From positions 62,001 through 126,000 of the forward strand of contig JAHJME010000037.1 of assembly GCA_018821435.1 (NCBI GenBank): a stretch of 64,000 nt of DNA, read 5' to 3'. The notes beneath the pieces are model-generated. The model saw nothing but the letters and a program-made list of their open reading frames with translations. It had not been told where the DNA came from and did no database searches. The position numbers and the translations under genes are program-made. Shown piece by piece: positions 1 through 8,461 of this stretch (position 1 is the first letter of the stretch; the number at the start of each line of letters is the position of its first letter). This DNA is from Alphaproteobacteria bacterium. Lineage in GTDB: Bacteria > Pseudomonadota > Alphaproteobacteria > Caulobacterales > Caulobacteraceae.

Positions 1-144
1 CCGGTGGTGATCTTCAACTTCGCCCTTTCCGCCTACGACGATTGGCGCCGCCTGGCCTGGGCCGGTGCGCTGCTGATCGCCGCCACCGTGCTGACGGTCA
101 CCGTCGTCGCCCGCATCCTCGCCCGGGAGCAACGCCGCTCATGA
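1..144 (+). CDS. pstA: Phosphate ABC transporter permease PstA, C-terminal end only
   Basis: Only the last 47 codons are in the window; the 5' part lies upstream. The translation has one hydrophobic segment (LLIAATVLTVTVVARIL) followed by a short basic tail ending in RRS, as in the last membrane helix of an ABC permease. The stop codon overlaps the pstB ATG by 4 bp, so the two are translationally coupled. PstA would be an inner-membrane channel subunit of the high-affinity phosphate importer. The identity rests mainly on position before pstB and phoU; the visible piece is too short to prove it. Confidence 0.7.
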   Translation, partial: PVVIFNFALSAYDDWRRLAWAGALLIAATVLTVTVVARILAREQRRS

Positions 145-950
145 ACGCCCAATTGGACAACCCGCCCGAGACGGCGGTCCTCGAGCTGCCGCCAGAGGTC
201 GTCAAGCTGGCGATCAAGGACCTGACGTTTTTCTACGGTCAGAAGCAGGCCCTGTTCGACGTCAGCGTCTCCTTCGCGGCCAACGCCGTGACTGCGCTGA
301 TCGGCCCCTCGGGCTGCGGGAAGTCGACCCTGCTGCGGGTGCTGAACCGCATGTACAGCCTGTATCCGGGCCAGCGCGCCCAGGGTCAGGTGCTGCTGGA
401 CGGCGAGGACATGCTGTCGCCCCGCGTGGACGTCGCCACCCTGCGCGCCCGCGTCGGCATGGTGTTCCAGAAGCCCACCCCGTTCCCGATGTCGATCTTC
501 GACAACGTGGCCTACGGCGTGAAGCTGTACGAGAAGCTCTCGAAGGCCGACATGGCCAACCGGGTCGAGGACAGCCTGCGCCGCGCCGCCCTTTGGGACG
601 AGGTGAAGGACAAGCTCAAGGAGTCGGGCCTCAGTCTGTCCGGCGGCCAGCAACAGCGCCTGTGCGTCGCCCGCGGCATCGCGGTGAAGCCCGAGATCCT
701 GCTGCTGGACGAGCCGGCCTCGGCCCTGGACCCGATCTCGACGGCCCGGTTGGAAGAGACCATCGCCGAGCTGAAGCGCGACTACACGATCGTCATCGTC
801 ACCCACAACATGGGCCAGGCGGCGCGCCTCTCGGACCACACCGGGTTCATGTACCTCGGCAAGCTGATCGAGTTCGGCGAGACGGAACAGCTCTTCACCA
901 ACCCGGTGACCACCCGGGCCCGCGACTACATCACCGGCCGGTTCGGCTAG
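141..950 (+). CDS. pstB: Phosphate ABC transporter ATP-binding protein PstB
   Basis: This 269-residue cytoplasmic ATPase powers phosphate import through PstCA. Visible motifs in order are Walker A GPSGCGKS (about residues 55-62), a Q-loop in FQKPTPFPMSIFDN, the ABC signature LSGGQQQR (about 165-172), Walker B LLLDEP followed by ASALDP (about 187), and the H-loop VTHNM (about 220). FQKPTPFPMSI is characteristic of PstB among ABC ATPases, and the length is normal. The ATG at 141 overlaps the pstA stop by 4 bp; an upstream in-frame extension to 42 would run inside pstA and is not used. phoU follows after 8 bp. Confidence 0.97.
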   Translation: MNAQLDNPPETAVLELPPEVVKLAIKDLTFFYGQKQALFDVSVSFAANAVTALIGPSGCGKSTLLRVLNRMYSLYPGQRAQGQVLLDGEDMLSPRVDVATLRARVGMVFQKPTPFPMSIFDNVAYGVKLYEKLSKADMANRVEDSLRRAALWDEVKDKLKESGLSLSGGQQQRLCVARGIAVKPEILLLDEPASALDPISTARLEETIAELKRDYTIVIVTHNMGQAARLSDHTGFMYLGKLIEFGETEQLFTNPVTTRARDYITGRFG

Positions 951-958
951 GAGGCTCC

Positions 959-1627
959 GTGGACCATACCCTCAAAGCGGTCGACACCGACCTCGAAGCC
1001 CTCTCGCATGCCGTGGCGGCCATGGGCGATCTGGCCGTGGCCCAGGTTCGCGCGGCCGTGGACGTCTTCGTCCGCCACGACCTGCCGGCGGCCGAGAAGG
1101 TCGTCCGCGCCGACAACGCCGTTGATATCCAGGACATCGAGATCGAGCGGAACGCGGTGCGCTTCATCGCGCTGCGCCAGCCGATGGCCGATGACCTGCG
1201 CCGGCCCATCGCGGCCATGAAGATCGCCATGCAGCTCGAGCGCTGCGGCGACCTGGCCAAGAACATCGCCAAGCGGGTCCCGCGCCTGACCGCGGGGACC
1301 ACCGAAGCGCAGGCCGACATCATCGCCGAACTGGGCCGCATGGCCTCGGAACGCCTGGCCGCGGTGATCAACGCCTATCGCAACGACGACGCGCAAGGCG
1401 CCTACAACGTCTGGCTCAAGGACACAGACATCGACGAGCGCCACGACAGCGTGGTCCGCGAGATCGTGGCCGGCATGGCCGCGGCGCCCGACGCCATGGG
1501 CGACGCGATCCACCTGCTGTTCATCGCCAAGAACCTGGAGCGGATCGGCGACCACGCGACCAACGTCGCCGAGCTTGTGCACTACCAGATCACCGGGACC
1601 GATCTGTCCAACCGGCCCAAGCTCTAG
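959..1627 (+). CDS. phoU: Phosphate transport/signalling regulator PhoU
   Basis: The 222-residue protein has the two-repeat, all-helical PhoU fold. Each repeat carries the acidic metal-cluster type motif, seen as LERCGDLAKNIAKR in the first half and LERIGDHATNVAEL in the second. PhoU connects Pst transporter activity to the PhoR/PhoB kinase system and prevents excess phosphate uptake. The start is a GTG with an AGGAGG ribosome-binding site about 5 nt upstream; this start gives the usual length. It is the last gene of the pst run here: no phoB response regulator follows, although phoB often does in relatives. Confidence 0.96.
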   Translation: MDHTLKAVDTDLEALSHAVAAMGDLAVAQVRAAVDVFVRHDLPAAEKVVRADNAVDIQDIEIERNAVRFIALRQPMADDLRRPIAAMKIAMQLERCGDLAKNIAKRVPRLTAGTTEAQADIIAELGRMASERLAAVINAYRNDDAQGAYNVWLKDTDIDERHDSVVREIVAGMAAAPDAMGDAIHLLFIAKNLERIGDHATNVAELVHYQITGTDLSNRPKL

Positions 1628-1687
1628 ACTTGCCTTCACCTGCCGACGCCGCCGAACATGGCGGCGTCGAGCGGCGAGGGGACTGGC

Positions 1688-2872
1688 GTGACGTCAAAGA
1701 TCATACGATTGGCCGACCGCCGGGCATTCCTGCAGCGCTCCGCGGCGCTGGGCGGGATGGGCCTGCTGGGCGGTTGCGCCACGACGGGCCAGGCCGCGCT
1801 GGCCGCGCCGGGGTTCGCCGCGCCGCCGCCGCTCGCGCCGATCAAGGCGCGCGCCGACCGGATCCAGAACATCACCGTCTGCCTGCGCCCGTTCCGCGCC
1901 GCGGGGCCGCGCATCGAAGCCGAGACGGTGGGCGACAAGCTGGTGGTCCACAACTACGGCCACGGCGGCAGCGGATGGTCGCTATCCTGGGGCTCCGCCC
2001 TCATGGCCCTGAAGATCGCCCTGGCCGGGGGCGAAAAGGACATCGCCGTCATCGGCTCCGGGGCGCTGGGCCTGACCGCCGCGACCCTGGCCCAGCGCGC
2101 GGGCTGCCGCGTGACCATCTACGCCAAGGACCGACTGCCCGACGCCCGGTCGGCCCGCGCGACGGGGGTCTGGTCGCCGGACAGCCGCATCGCCCTGGCC
2201 AGCGCAGCCGGCCCTGCTTTCGCGAGCCAGTGGGAAGACATGGCCCGCCGCTCGTTCCGCATCCATCTGCAGTACCTGGGCCTGGCCGATCGTCCCGTGG
2301 AATGGATCGACCAGTACCGGCTGTCCGATAAGCCGCCCGGGCCGCCGTCGCCCGAACCGATGGATTTCGCCCACTACGGCGGCCGCGTCCGCGACCTGAC
2401 CCCGCCGTCCGAGGAGATCCCGACCGGACAGCACCCGTTCCCCGTCCCCTACGTGCGGCGGGGCAATGTGCCGATGTTCAACATCGCCGCCTATGGCCAC
2501 ACCCTGCTCACCGACATCCTGCTGAACGGCGGTCGGATCGAGACGATGGAATTCCACGCGCCTGCCGAACTGGCCGCCCTGAAGCAGAAGGTGATCATCA
2601 ACTGCACCGGCTACGGCGCCCGGGCGCTGTGGAAGGACGAGAGCATCGTGCCCGTGCGCGGCCAGATCGCCTGGCTGATCCCACAGGAAGAGGTCACTTA
2701 CGGCATCTACTATCGCGGCGTCGGCACGACGCCGCGCCACGACGGCATGGCGGTGCAGAACTCCGGGCCGGACGAATCTTACGGCTACAACGACGCCAAC
2801 GAGGCCCCGGATCGCGCCGAGGCCGAGGCCGCCATCGCAACCATCGCACCCCTGTTCCGGCCGCGCGCCTAG
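1688..2872 (+). CDS. Tat-exported, circularly permuted D-amino-acid oxidase-like FAD protein
   Basis: A predicted FAD-dependent D-amino-acid oxidase (oxidative deamination of D-amino acids to 2-oxo acids), 394 residues. The N-terminus reads as a twin-arginine lipoprotein signal: DRRAFLQ at 10-16, a hydrophobic run, and a lipobox-like LGGC ending at Cys30. The GTG start is preceded by GAGGGG; an ATG 30 nt upstream is possible. The order of parts is unusual. A segment with LRPFRAAGPR and the family signature HNYGHGGSGWSLSWG (about 86-101) comes first, followed by the Rossmann motif IAVIGSGALG (about 119). In canonical enzymes the Rossmann motif is N-terminal and the HNYGHGG signature C-terminal. 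The C-terminal end here resembles the part that normally precedes the signature. All core motifs are present, so activity is plausible. Confidence 0.8.
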   Translation: MTSKIIRLADRRAFLQRSAALGGMGLLGGCATTGQAALAAPGFAAPPPLAPIKARADRIQNITVCLRPFRAAGPRIEAETVGDKLVVHNYGHGGSGWSLSWGSALMALKIALAGGEKDIAVIGSGALGLTAATLAQRAGCRVTIYAKDRLPDARSARATGVWSPDSRIALASAAGPAFASQWEDMARRSFRIHLQYLGLADRPVEWIDQYRLSDKPPGPPSPEPMDFAHYGGRVRDLTPPSEEIPTGQHPFPVPYVRRGNVPMFNIAAYGHTLLTDILLNGGRIETMEFHAPAELAALKQKVIINCTGYGARALWKDESIVPVRGQIAWLIPQEEVTYGIYYRGVGTTPRHDGMAVQNSGPDESYGYNDANEAPDRAEAEAAIATIAPLFRPRA

Positions 2873-3011
2873 CCTATATTGACCTCGCTGCGGCGGGCTA
2901 CGACGGCCCATCGGCGCGCCGGTTCTCGGCCCCAGTCCGGACGGTGGGTCAAAGCGTCATCGCAAGAGCGCTTTCCCGCCGCAGCACACCGCCCCGGTAG
3001 AGCGGCGGCGC

Positions 3012-4007
3012 CTACTGTTGCTGTTGCTGCATCTGGTGCAGGCGCTGCTGGTGCTGATAGGCGGCGTTGCCGCTGGCCCGGCGTCCGGCGGGCAGGTTGC
3101 GGGCCGCCGCGCTCGACACCCGCAGGAACTCCGGGTCGGCCAGCGCCGCGCGCGCCTTGCGCACCGAGACGCCCACCGCGAGCTGGCTCTCGGCCTCGCC
3201 CTTGTAGACGCCACGCGACGGCGGCACGTCCGAATAGTCCCGGCCGACGGCGCAGGCCACGTGACGCTCGGTGGCGGGCGTGTTGTTGGTGGGATCGAAG
3301 CCGATCCAGCGCAGGCTGGGCAGGAACACCTCGACCCAGGCGTGGGTCGCGTCCGGGTCCGACCGGTCGCCGTGCTTGCGGTCGGTGAACAGGTAGCCGG
3401 AGACGTAGCGCGCGGGGATCCCCCACAGCCGGCAGATGGTGATCATCACGTGGGCGAAGTCCTGGCAGACGCCCTTGCGCGCCTTCAGCACGTCGTCGAT
3501 CGGGCTGTCGGCGCGGGTGACCCCGGCTTCGTAGCCGAACGAGTCGTAGATCAGCTTGCTCAGCTCGCGCACCGCCGTCAGCGGGTCCCGATTGCGCATG
3601 GCGTCGACCTGGTGCTCGGCCATGTAGGCGTGCAGCGCCTCGCTCTCGCAGGCGAAGCCGTGCGGGTGCAGGAAGTCGAAGTTCTCGCCGCGCAGGAACT
3701 CAGATCGCAGCCGGTCCCATTCGCCCCGGTCCAGGTTGTCCGGGGCCGGCGGCGCGGGCTGGGTCTCGACGGCGGAACGCGCGGTGATGGTCAGCTTGTC
3801 GTGCGGCTGGGGCACGTCGAAATGATAGACCGCGTTGCCGAAGCTGTCGGGGTACGAGAACACCTGCGCCGGCGGGTCCAGGTCCAGGTCGAAGCTGACC
3901 AGCCGCTGGCGGGCGCTCTTCTGCGGCTGCATCCACACCTCCATGACGCTTTCGCGCACCAGGGAGGCGTAACGGTACTGGGTGACGTGGCGGATCTCGA
4001 GCAGCAC
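3012..4007 (-). CDS. Transglutaminase-like cysteine protease family protein
   Basis: A 331-residue cytoplasmic protein with the bacterial transglutaminase-like N-terminal domain (starting MLLEIRHVTQYRYASLV) followed by the papain-like transglutaminase core. The probable catalytic triad is Cys in KGVCQDFAHVM (about 181), His in ATHAWVEVF (about 221) and Asp in GFDPTNN (about 235). Most such bacterial proteins are thought to act as peptidases or amide-modifying enzymes rather than cross-linkers. The C-terminus is low complexity and glutamine-rich. It is the last gene of a three-gene operon with the alpha-E protein 14 nt upstream and an ATP-grasp ligase before that. This trio is a recurrent association predicted to make and process a peptide modification; substrate unknown. 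Confidence 0.9.
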   Translation of the reverse strand: MLLEIRHVTQYRYASLVRESVMEVWMQPQKSARQRLVSFDLDLDPPAQVFSYPDSFGNAVYHFDVPQPHDKLTITARSAVETQPAPPAPDNLDRGEWDRLRSEFLRGENFDFLHPHGFACESEALHAYMAEHQVDAMRNRDPLTAVRELSKLIYDSFGYEAGVTRADSPIDDVLKARKGVCQDFAHVMITICRLWGIPARYVSGYLFTDRKHGDRSDPDATHAWVEVFLPSLRWIGFDPTNNTPATERHVACAVGRDYSDVPPSRGVYKGEAESQLAVGVSVRKARAALADPEFLRVSSAAARNLPAGRRASGNAAYQHQQRLHQMQQQQQ

Positions 4008-4021
4008 GGTTTTGCGTGTCC

Positions 4022-4969
4022 TTACGCCGGAAGGCGGTCTTCGAGGGGGTAGGCGACGAAGGCGTCGTAGAGGCTACGGTGGATGGTGGCGCACTCGTCC
4101 AGCACGGTCTTCAGGAACGCGCTGGGACCCTGGGCCTCGACCTCGTCCATGTCGGCGTACTGCATCCGCGCCCGCAGGCGGCCGGCCAGGCGGTCCGGAC
4201 CCACGCTGCCCGCCATGCCGGCGTGGCGGATGATCGCCGACAGGTGGCTCTCGATCTCCTGGGTGCAGAAGCGGATCGAGCGCGGGAAGTCCTCGTCCAG
4301 CATCAGGAACTTCAGGATCAGCCGCGGCTGCATGTCGGCGGTGTGGGCGCGCAGGTAGGGCTCCAGCGCGCAGCCCATGCGGAGCACGCTGGTGAGCGCG
4401 AAGTGGTCCGAGATCGGCTTGCGCTTGCGCCCCTCGCCGAACACCACTTCCAGCAGTGACCCGATCAACTGGGCGCGTTCCAGATAGACGCCCAGCAGCA
4501 GGAAGCTCCAGCCCTCGCCGTGGCTCATGGTGGCGTCGCCGGCGCCCTTGAACAGGTGCAGGTCGGCGATGGTGTCGTGCAGGAACAGCTGCGAGCCGTC
4601 CTCGAACGAGCGCCGGGCCTCCGGGTCGCTCATGCGCAGGTAGATGAGGTTCAGCCGTTCCCAGGTCTCGGTCGTCAACTGGTCGCGGACCTGACGCGCG
4701 TTCTCCCGCGCCAGGGCGATGGAGGAATAGATCGAGCCGTCGTCGCCCCGGTCCAGCGCCAGCGCGCGGGCGGCGTCGTAGGGATTCTTGGCCTTGGCCA
4801 CGTCGGGGTCGCCCACGGCGGCGAGGGCGATCCGCGCCACCTGCGAGGCGGCCTCCGATCGGTCCAGCGTGGCGTTCAGCATCACGTCGGACAGCCGGCA
4901 CATGTGCTCGGCCCGCTCCACATAGCGCCCGATCCAGTAGAGGCTGTCGGCAACCCTCGCGAGCATCAT
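4022..4969 (-). CDS. Alpha-E domain protein (DUF403)
   Basis: A 315-residue, almost wholly helical protein starting with the family hallmark MLARVADSLYWIGRYVERAEHMCR. The start chosen is the first of two adjacent ATGs, preceded by GAAGGA at a suitable distance; a longer form beginning at 5017 would overlap the upstream gene and lacks a good ribosome-binding site. Alpha-E proteins have no established biochemical activity. They are nearly always encoded between a circularly permuted ATP-grasp ligase and a transglutaminase, as here, and are inferred to work with them on a peptide or amide substrate. Confidence 0.93.
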   Translation of the reverse strand: MMLARVADSLYWIGRYVERAEHMCRLSDVMLNATLDRSEAASQVARIALAAVGDPDVAKAKNPYDAARALALDRGDDGSIYSSIALARENARQVRDQLTTETWERLNLIYLRMSDPEARRSFEDGSQLFLHDTIADLHLFKGAGDATMSHGEGWSFLLLGVYLERAQLIGSLLEVVFGEGRKRKPISDHFALTSVLRMGCALEPYLRAHTADMQPRLILKFLMLDEDFPRSIRFCTQEIESHLSAIIRHAGMAGSVGPDRLAGRLRARMQYADMDEVEAQGPSAFLKTVLDECATIHRSLYDAFVAYPLEDRLPA

Positions 4970-5003
4970 GCTAGCGATCCTTCCAGCAGGAATTCGGCCA
5001 ACA

Positions 5004-6476
5004 TCATGCCTTGTCACCCTTGGTCTCGGACAGGACCCAGGTGTCCTTGGATCCGCCGCCCTGGCTGGAGTTCACCACCAGCGAGCCCTTGCGAAGGGCC
5101 ACGCGGGTCAGGGCGCCTGGCGTCACCACGATCTTCTCGCCGCACAGGATGAACGGCCGCAGGTCCACGTGCCGGGGCTCGACCGCATGGTCGATCAGGC
5201 AGGGCGCGGTCGACAGCTGGATCGTCGGCTGGGCGATGTAGTTGGCCGGGTCGGCCTTCAGGGCGTCGGCGAACTCGGCCTGCTGGGCCTTGGTGGAGTG
5301 TGGCCCCACCAGCATGCCATAGCCTCCGGAGGCCCCAACGGCCTTGACCACCAGCTTGTCCAGGTTGGCCAGCACGTGGCTGAGTTGGGCCGGCTCGCGG
5401 CAGAGGAAGGTCTCGATGTTGGGCAGGATCGCGTCCTCGCCCAGGTAGTATTTGATCATCTCCGGGACGTAGGCATAGACCGCTTTGTCGTCCGCGACCC
5501 CGGTGCCCGGCGCGTTGCAGATCACCACATTGCCGGCCCGGTAGGCGTTGAACAGCCCCGCCGCGCCCAGCGCCGAATCCCGTCGGAAGGTGAGGGGGTC
5601 GATGAAGTCGTCGTCGACCCGCCGATAGATCACGTCGATCCGGCGCAGCCCCGTGGTGGTGCGCATGTAGACCATGTTGTCGTGGACCACGAGATCGCGG
5701 CCCTCGACCAGCGGCACGCCCATCAGCCGCGCCAAGTAGGCGTGTTCGTAATAGGCCGAGTTATAGACGCCCGGCGTCAGCACCACGACCTGCGGGTTCG
5801 GCCGCCAGTCCGCCGCCATGCCCTTCAGGGTCGTCAGCAACAGGTCGGGGTAGCGGTCCACCGAGCGCACGCCGGCGCCGCGGAACGTGCCCGGGAACAC
5901 CCGGCGCGAGGCCTCGCGATTGGCCAGCATGTACGACACGCCGGACGGGACCCGCAGGTTGTCCTCCAGCACCGCGAACTCGCCGTTCGGCTGGCGGATC
6001 AGGTCCGAGCCGCAGACGTTGGCGTACGACTTGTGCGGAACATAGAGGTTCTGCATCTCGCGACGATACGACGGGGCGTTCAGCACCAGCTCGCGCGGCA
6101 CCACCCCGTCCATCAGGATCTGCTGTTCCGAATAGATGTCGGCCAGGAACATGTTCAGCGCGCGCAGGCGCTGCGTCAGGCCGGCCTCGATCCGCGCCCA
6201 TTCCGCCGCCGGGATGATCCGCGGCAGGATGTCGCTGGGGATGATCCGCTCGGTGGAGCTGTCGGCGCCATAGACCGTGAAGGTGATGCCCTGGAGCAGG
6301 AAGAACCGCTCCTGCGTCCGCTGCCGTTCGGCCAGCTCTTCGAAGCTGAGCGTCGAGAGCCGGGCGTCCAGGGCGGCGTAGTGCGGCCGGACCTGGCCCT
6401 CTGGCGTGAGCATTTCGTTATAGGGGGCCGCAGGGGCCGCCACATTCAGGGCCGGTTCGTCCCGCCTGACGCTCAC
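5004..6476 (-). CDS. Circularly permuted type 2 ATP-grasp protein
   Basis: A predicted ATP-dependent carboxylate-amine (peptide) ligase of about 490 residues. Recognisable stretches are PYNEMLTPEGQVRPHY near the start, ITFTVYG, YNSAYYEHAYLARLMGVPLVEG, VKAVGASGGYGMLVGP (the glycine-rich ATP-binding loop) and the end segment VVNSSQGGGSKDTWVL. These identify the circularly permuted ATP-grasp family. The start is uncertain: the GTG at 6476 gives the usual family length, but the frame is open to a GTG at 6578 with no better ribosome-binding site. It heads the operon ATP-grasp, alpha-E, transglutaminase. The proteasome-like Anbu peptidase often found with such operons is not next to it. Confidence 0.9.
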   Translation of the reverse strand: MSVRRDEPALNVAAPAAPYNEMLTPEGQVRPHYAALDARLSTLSFEELAERQRTQERFFLLQGITFTVYGADSSTERIIPSDILPRIIPAAEWARIEAGLTQRLRALNMFLADIYSEQQILMDGVVPRELVLNAPSYRREMQNLYVPHKSYANVCGSDLIRQPNGEFAVLEDNLRVPSGVSYMLANREASRRVFPGTFRGAGVRSVDRYPDLLLTTLKGMAADWRPNPQVVVLTPGVYNSAYYEHAYLARLMGVPLVEGRDLVVHDNMVYMRTTTGLRRIDVIYRRVDDDFIDPLTFRRDSALGAAGLFNAYRAGNVVICNAPGTGVADDKAVYAYVPEMIKYYLGEDAILPNIETFLCREPAQLSHVLANLDKLVVKAVGASGGYGMLVGPHSTKAQQAEFADALKADPANYIAQPTIQLSTAPCLIDHAVEPRHVDLRPFILCGEKIVVTPGALTRVALRKGSLVVNSSQGGGSKDTWVLSETKGDKA

Positions 6477-6676
6477 GATGGATTCCACGCCTTCCCGCCA
6501 CTCAGCATCTTGAATCTGTAGGACGCTTACGGTCGCGCCGGAAGCGCCGCGTCGAAATTCATCCCGCGAACGGACCACGATCCGCGACTGCCTAGCAATT
6601 GGGCGCCCGGTTCGGATGACAGGAATGAGCCACCCGGCTACACCCGGAGATCTGGGGGGCCAGCGAGGATTCGGGC

Positions 6677-8461
6677 TTGGGTCGACTGCTATACGCTGTC
6701 GCCGCCTCGGCGGCTTTGTGCGCGCCCGGCCACGCCGGCGCGGCGGAGCCGAAGGCGATGGTCCAGGGCGACATGGACCCCGAACTGCGCACGACCATTC
6801 AGCGCGTGATCGGCGAGACCGATCGGCCCATCGAGAACCGGTTCGAGGCGCGCCGCCGCGCCGGCGCGGCGGCCGAGGACGCGATCGCGGTCCTGCGCTC
6901 CGAGGGCTACTACGCCAACCAGGTCGAGGCCGACGTCAGCGAGGCCGACCCCCCGCGCCCGCTGGTGCAGATCGTCCCGGGACAGCGCTTCGCCATCGGC
7001 GCCGCCGCCATCGCCTGGCAGGGCGCCGCGCCCGACGCGGCCTCCGAGGCCGCCGCCACCAAGGCCATGGCTTTGACGTCCGGCGCGCCGGGCCGCGCCG
7101 TCGACGTCATCGCCGCCGAGGGCCGGGTCGTCGTCGCGGTCCAGAAGCGCGGCTACGCCGACGCCGTGGCCGAGCCGCGCGAGGTCATCGTCGACCACGC
7201 CGACCACACGGTGCGCCCGACCTATCACATCGCCGCCGGCATGCTGGTGCGGATGGACGGCCTGGACATCACGCCCGGCGGTCGGACCAACCCGGACTGG
7301 CTGCGCCGCCTCGCGCCCTGGAATTCGGGCGACACCTACGATCCCGAGGACGTGGCCGAGCTGGAGCGCCGGCTTCTGGACACCAGCGTCTACGATTCCG
7401 TCACCGTCGGCCTGGCCCCGCCCGAGAAGGCGACGGCCGACGGCCTGCGTCCCGTCGTGGTCAGCCTGTCCGAGCGCAAGCCGCGCACCATTGAGGGCGG
7501 CGCCAGCTACGCCACCAGCGACGGCGCGGGCGTCAACGCCCGCTGGACCCACTACAATCGCCTCCGCCGCGCCGACACCATGGCGCTGTACGGGCAGATT
7601 TCGGTGCGCGACACCCGCGCGGGCGTCGAGGTCACCCTGCCGCACTGGCTGCGACCGGCCCAGACGCTGAAGACCGGCGCGGCCGCCTACAAGGTGCGCA
7701 CTGACGCCTACGACGAGACCGGCTTCGGGGTGAACGCCGACGTCACCCGGCGCTACGGCAAGACCTCGTATGTCACCGCCGGCCTCTCCGCCGACTACAG
7801 CCAGACCAAGGAACTGACGTCGGCGGGCGCGGGCATGCTTACCACCCTGGGGCGCGATCTGTTCACCCTGCAGGCGCTGGCCGACCTGCTGATGGACCGC
7901 TCGAACGATCCCCTGAATCCCACGCAGGGCTGGCGGCTGAGCGCGCGGATCGAACCGACGCTGATCCTGGGCGACACCAACCTGCCGTACCTCCGCGCCG
8001 TCGCGCAGGGGACCTACTACCAGCCGCTCGACAAGCAGGCGCGGACGGTGCTGGCGGGACGCCTGCGGCTGGGCCGGATCCTGAACGGCACGGTCGACCA
8101 GATCCCCGCCTCGCAGCGGTTCTACGCCGGCGGCGGCGGGTCGGTGCGGGGCTTCCCGTACCAAGCCGTGGGGCCGCGGCTGGACGACAACACCCCGCGC
8201 GGCGGCGTCTTCCTGTTCGAATCCTCGTTCGAGGTCCGCCGCGACCTGACGCCCAAGTGGGGCATGGCCGCGTTCGTCGACGCGGGCGCCGTGGGCTCCA
8301 GCGGCCCGATCGACTTCCAGGACCTGGCGGTCGGCATCGGCCTGGGGGTCCGCTACAACCTGGGCTTCGCGCCGATCCGGGTCGACGTCGCCACGCCGGT
8401 CGCGCGCCGCAAGGGCGAGCAGCCGATCCAGGTCTACGTCAGCATCGGGCAAAGCTTTTGA
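6677..8461 (+). CDS. tamA: Translocation and assembly module TamA (BamA/Omp85 family)
   Basis: A 594-residue outer-membrane Omp85 protein. It starts at a TTG preceded by GAGG and has a signal peptide ending near GHAGAAEPK. POTRA-type periplasmic repeats occupy about residues 30-270 and the 16-strand barrel the rest. Diagnostic pieces are FYAGGGGSVRGFPYQAVGP, which contains the conserved VRGF motif of Omp85 loop 6, and the C-terminal beta-signal ending in IQVYVSIGQSF. With TamB it helps insert or assemble outer-membrane proteins and lipids. The stop codon overlaps the tamB start codon, so the pair is translationally coupled. Confidence 0.95.
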   Translation: MGRLLYAVAASAALCAPGHAGAAEPKAMVQGDMDPELRTTIQRVIGETDRPIENRFEARRRAGAAAEDAIAVLRSEGYYANQVEADVSEADPPRPLVQIVPGQRFAIGAAAIAWQGAAPDAASEAAATKAMALTSGAPGRAVDVIAAEGRVVVAVQKRGYADAVAEPREVIVDHADHTVRPTYHIAAGMLVRMDGLDITPGGRTNPDWLRRLAPWNSGDTYDPEDVAELERRLLDTSVYDSVTVGLAPPEKATADGLRPVVVSLSERKPRTIEGGASYATSDGAGVNARWTHYNRLRRADTMALYGQISVRDTRAGVEVTLPHWLRPAQTLKTGAAAYKVRTDAYDETGFGVNADVTRRYGKTSYVTAGLSADYSQTKELTSAGAGMLTTLGRDLFTLQALADLLMDRSNDPLNPTQGWRLSARIEPTLILGDTNLPYLRAVAQGTYYQPLDKQARTVLAGRLRLGRILNGTVDQIPASQRFYAGGGGSVRGFPYQAVGPRLDDNTPRGGVFLFESSFEVRRDLTPKWGMAAFVDAGAVGSSGPIDFQDLAVGIGLGVRYNLGFAPIRVDVATPVARRKGEQPIQVYVSIGQSF

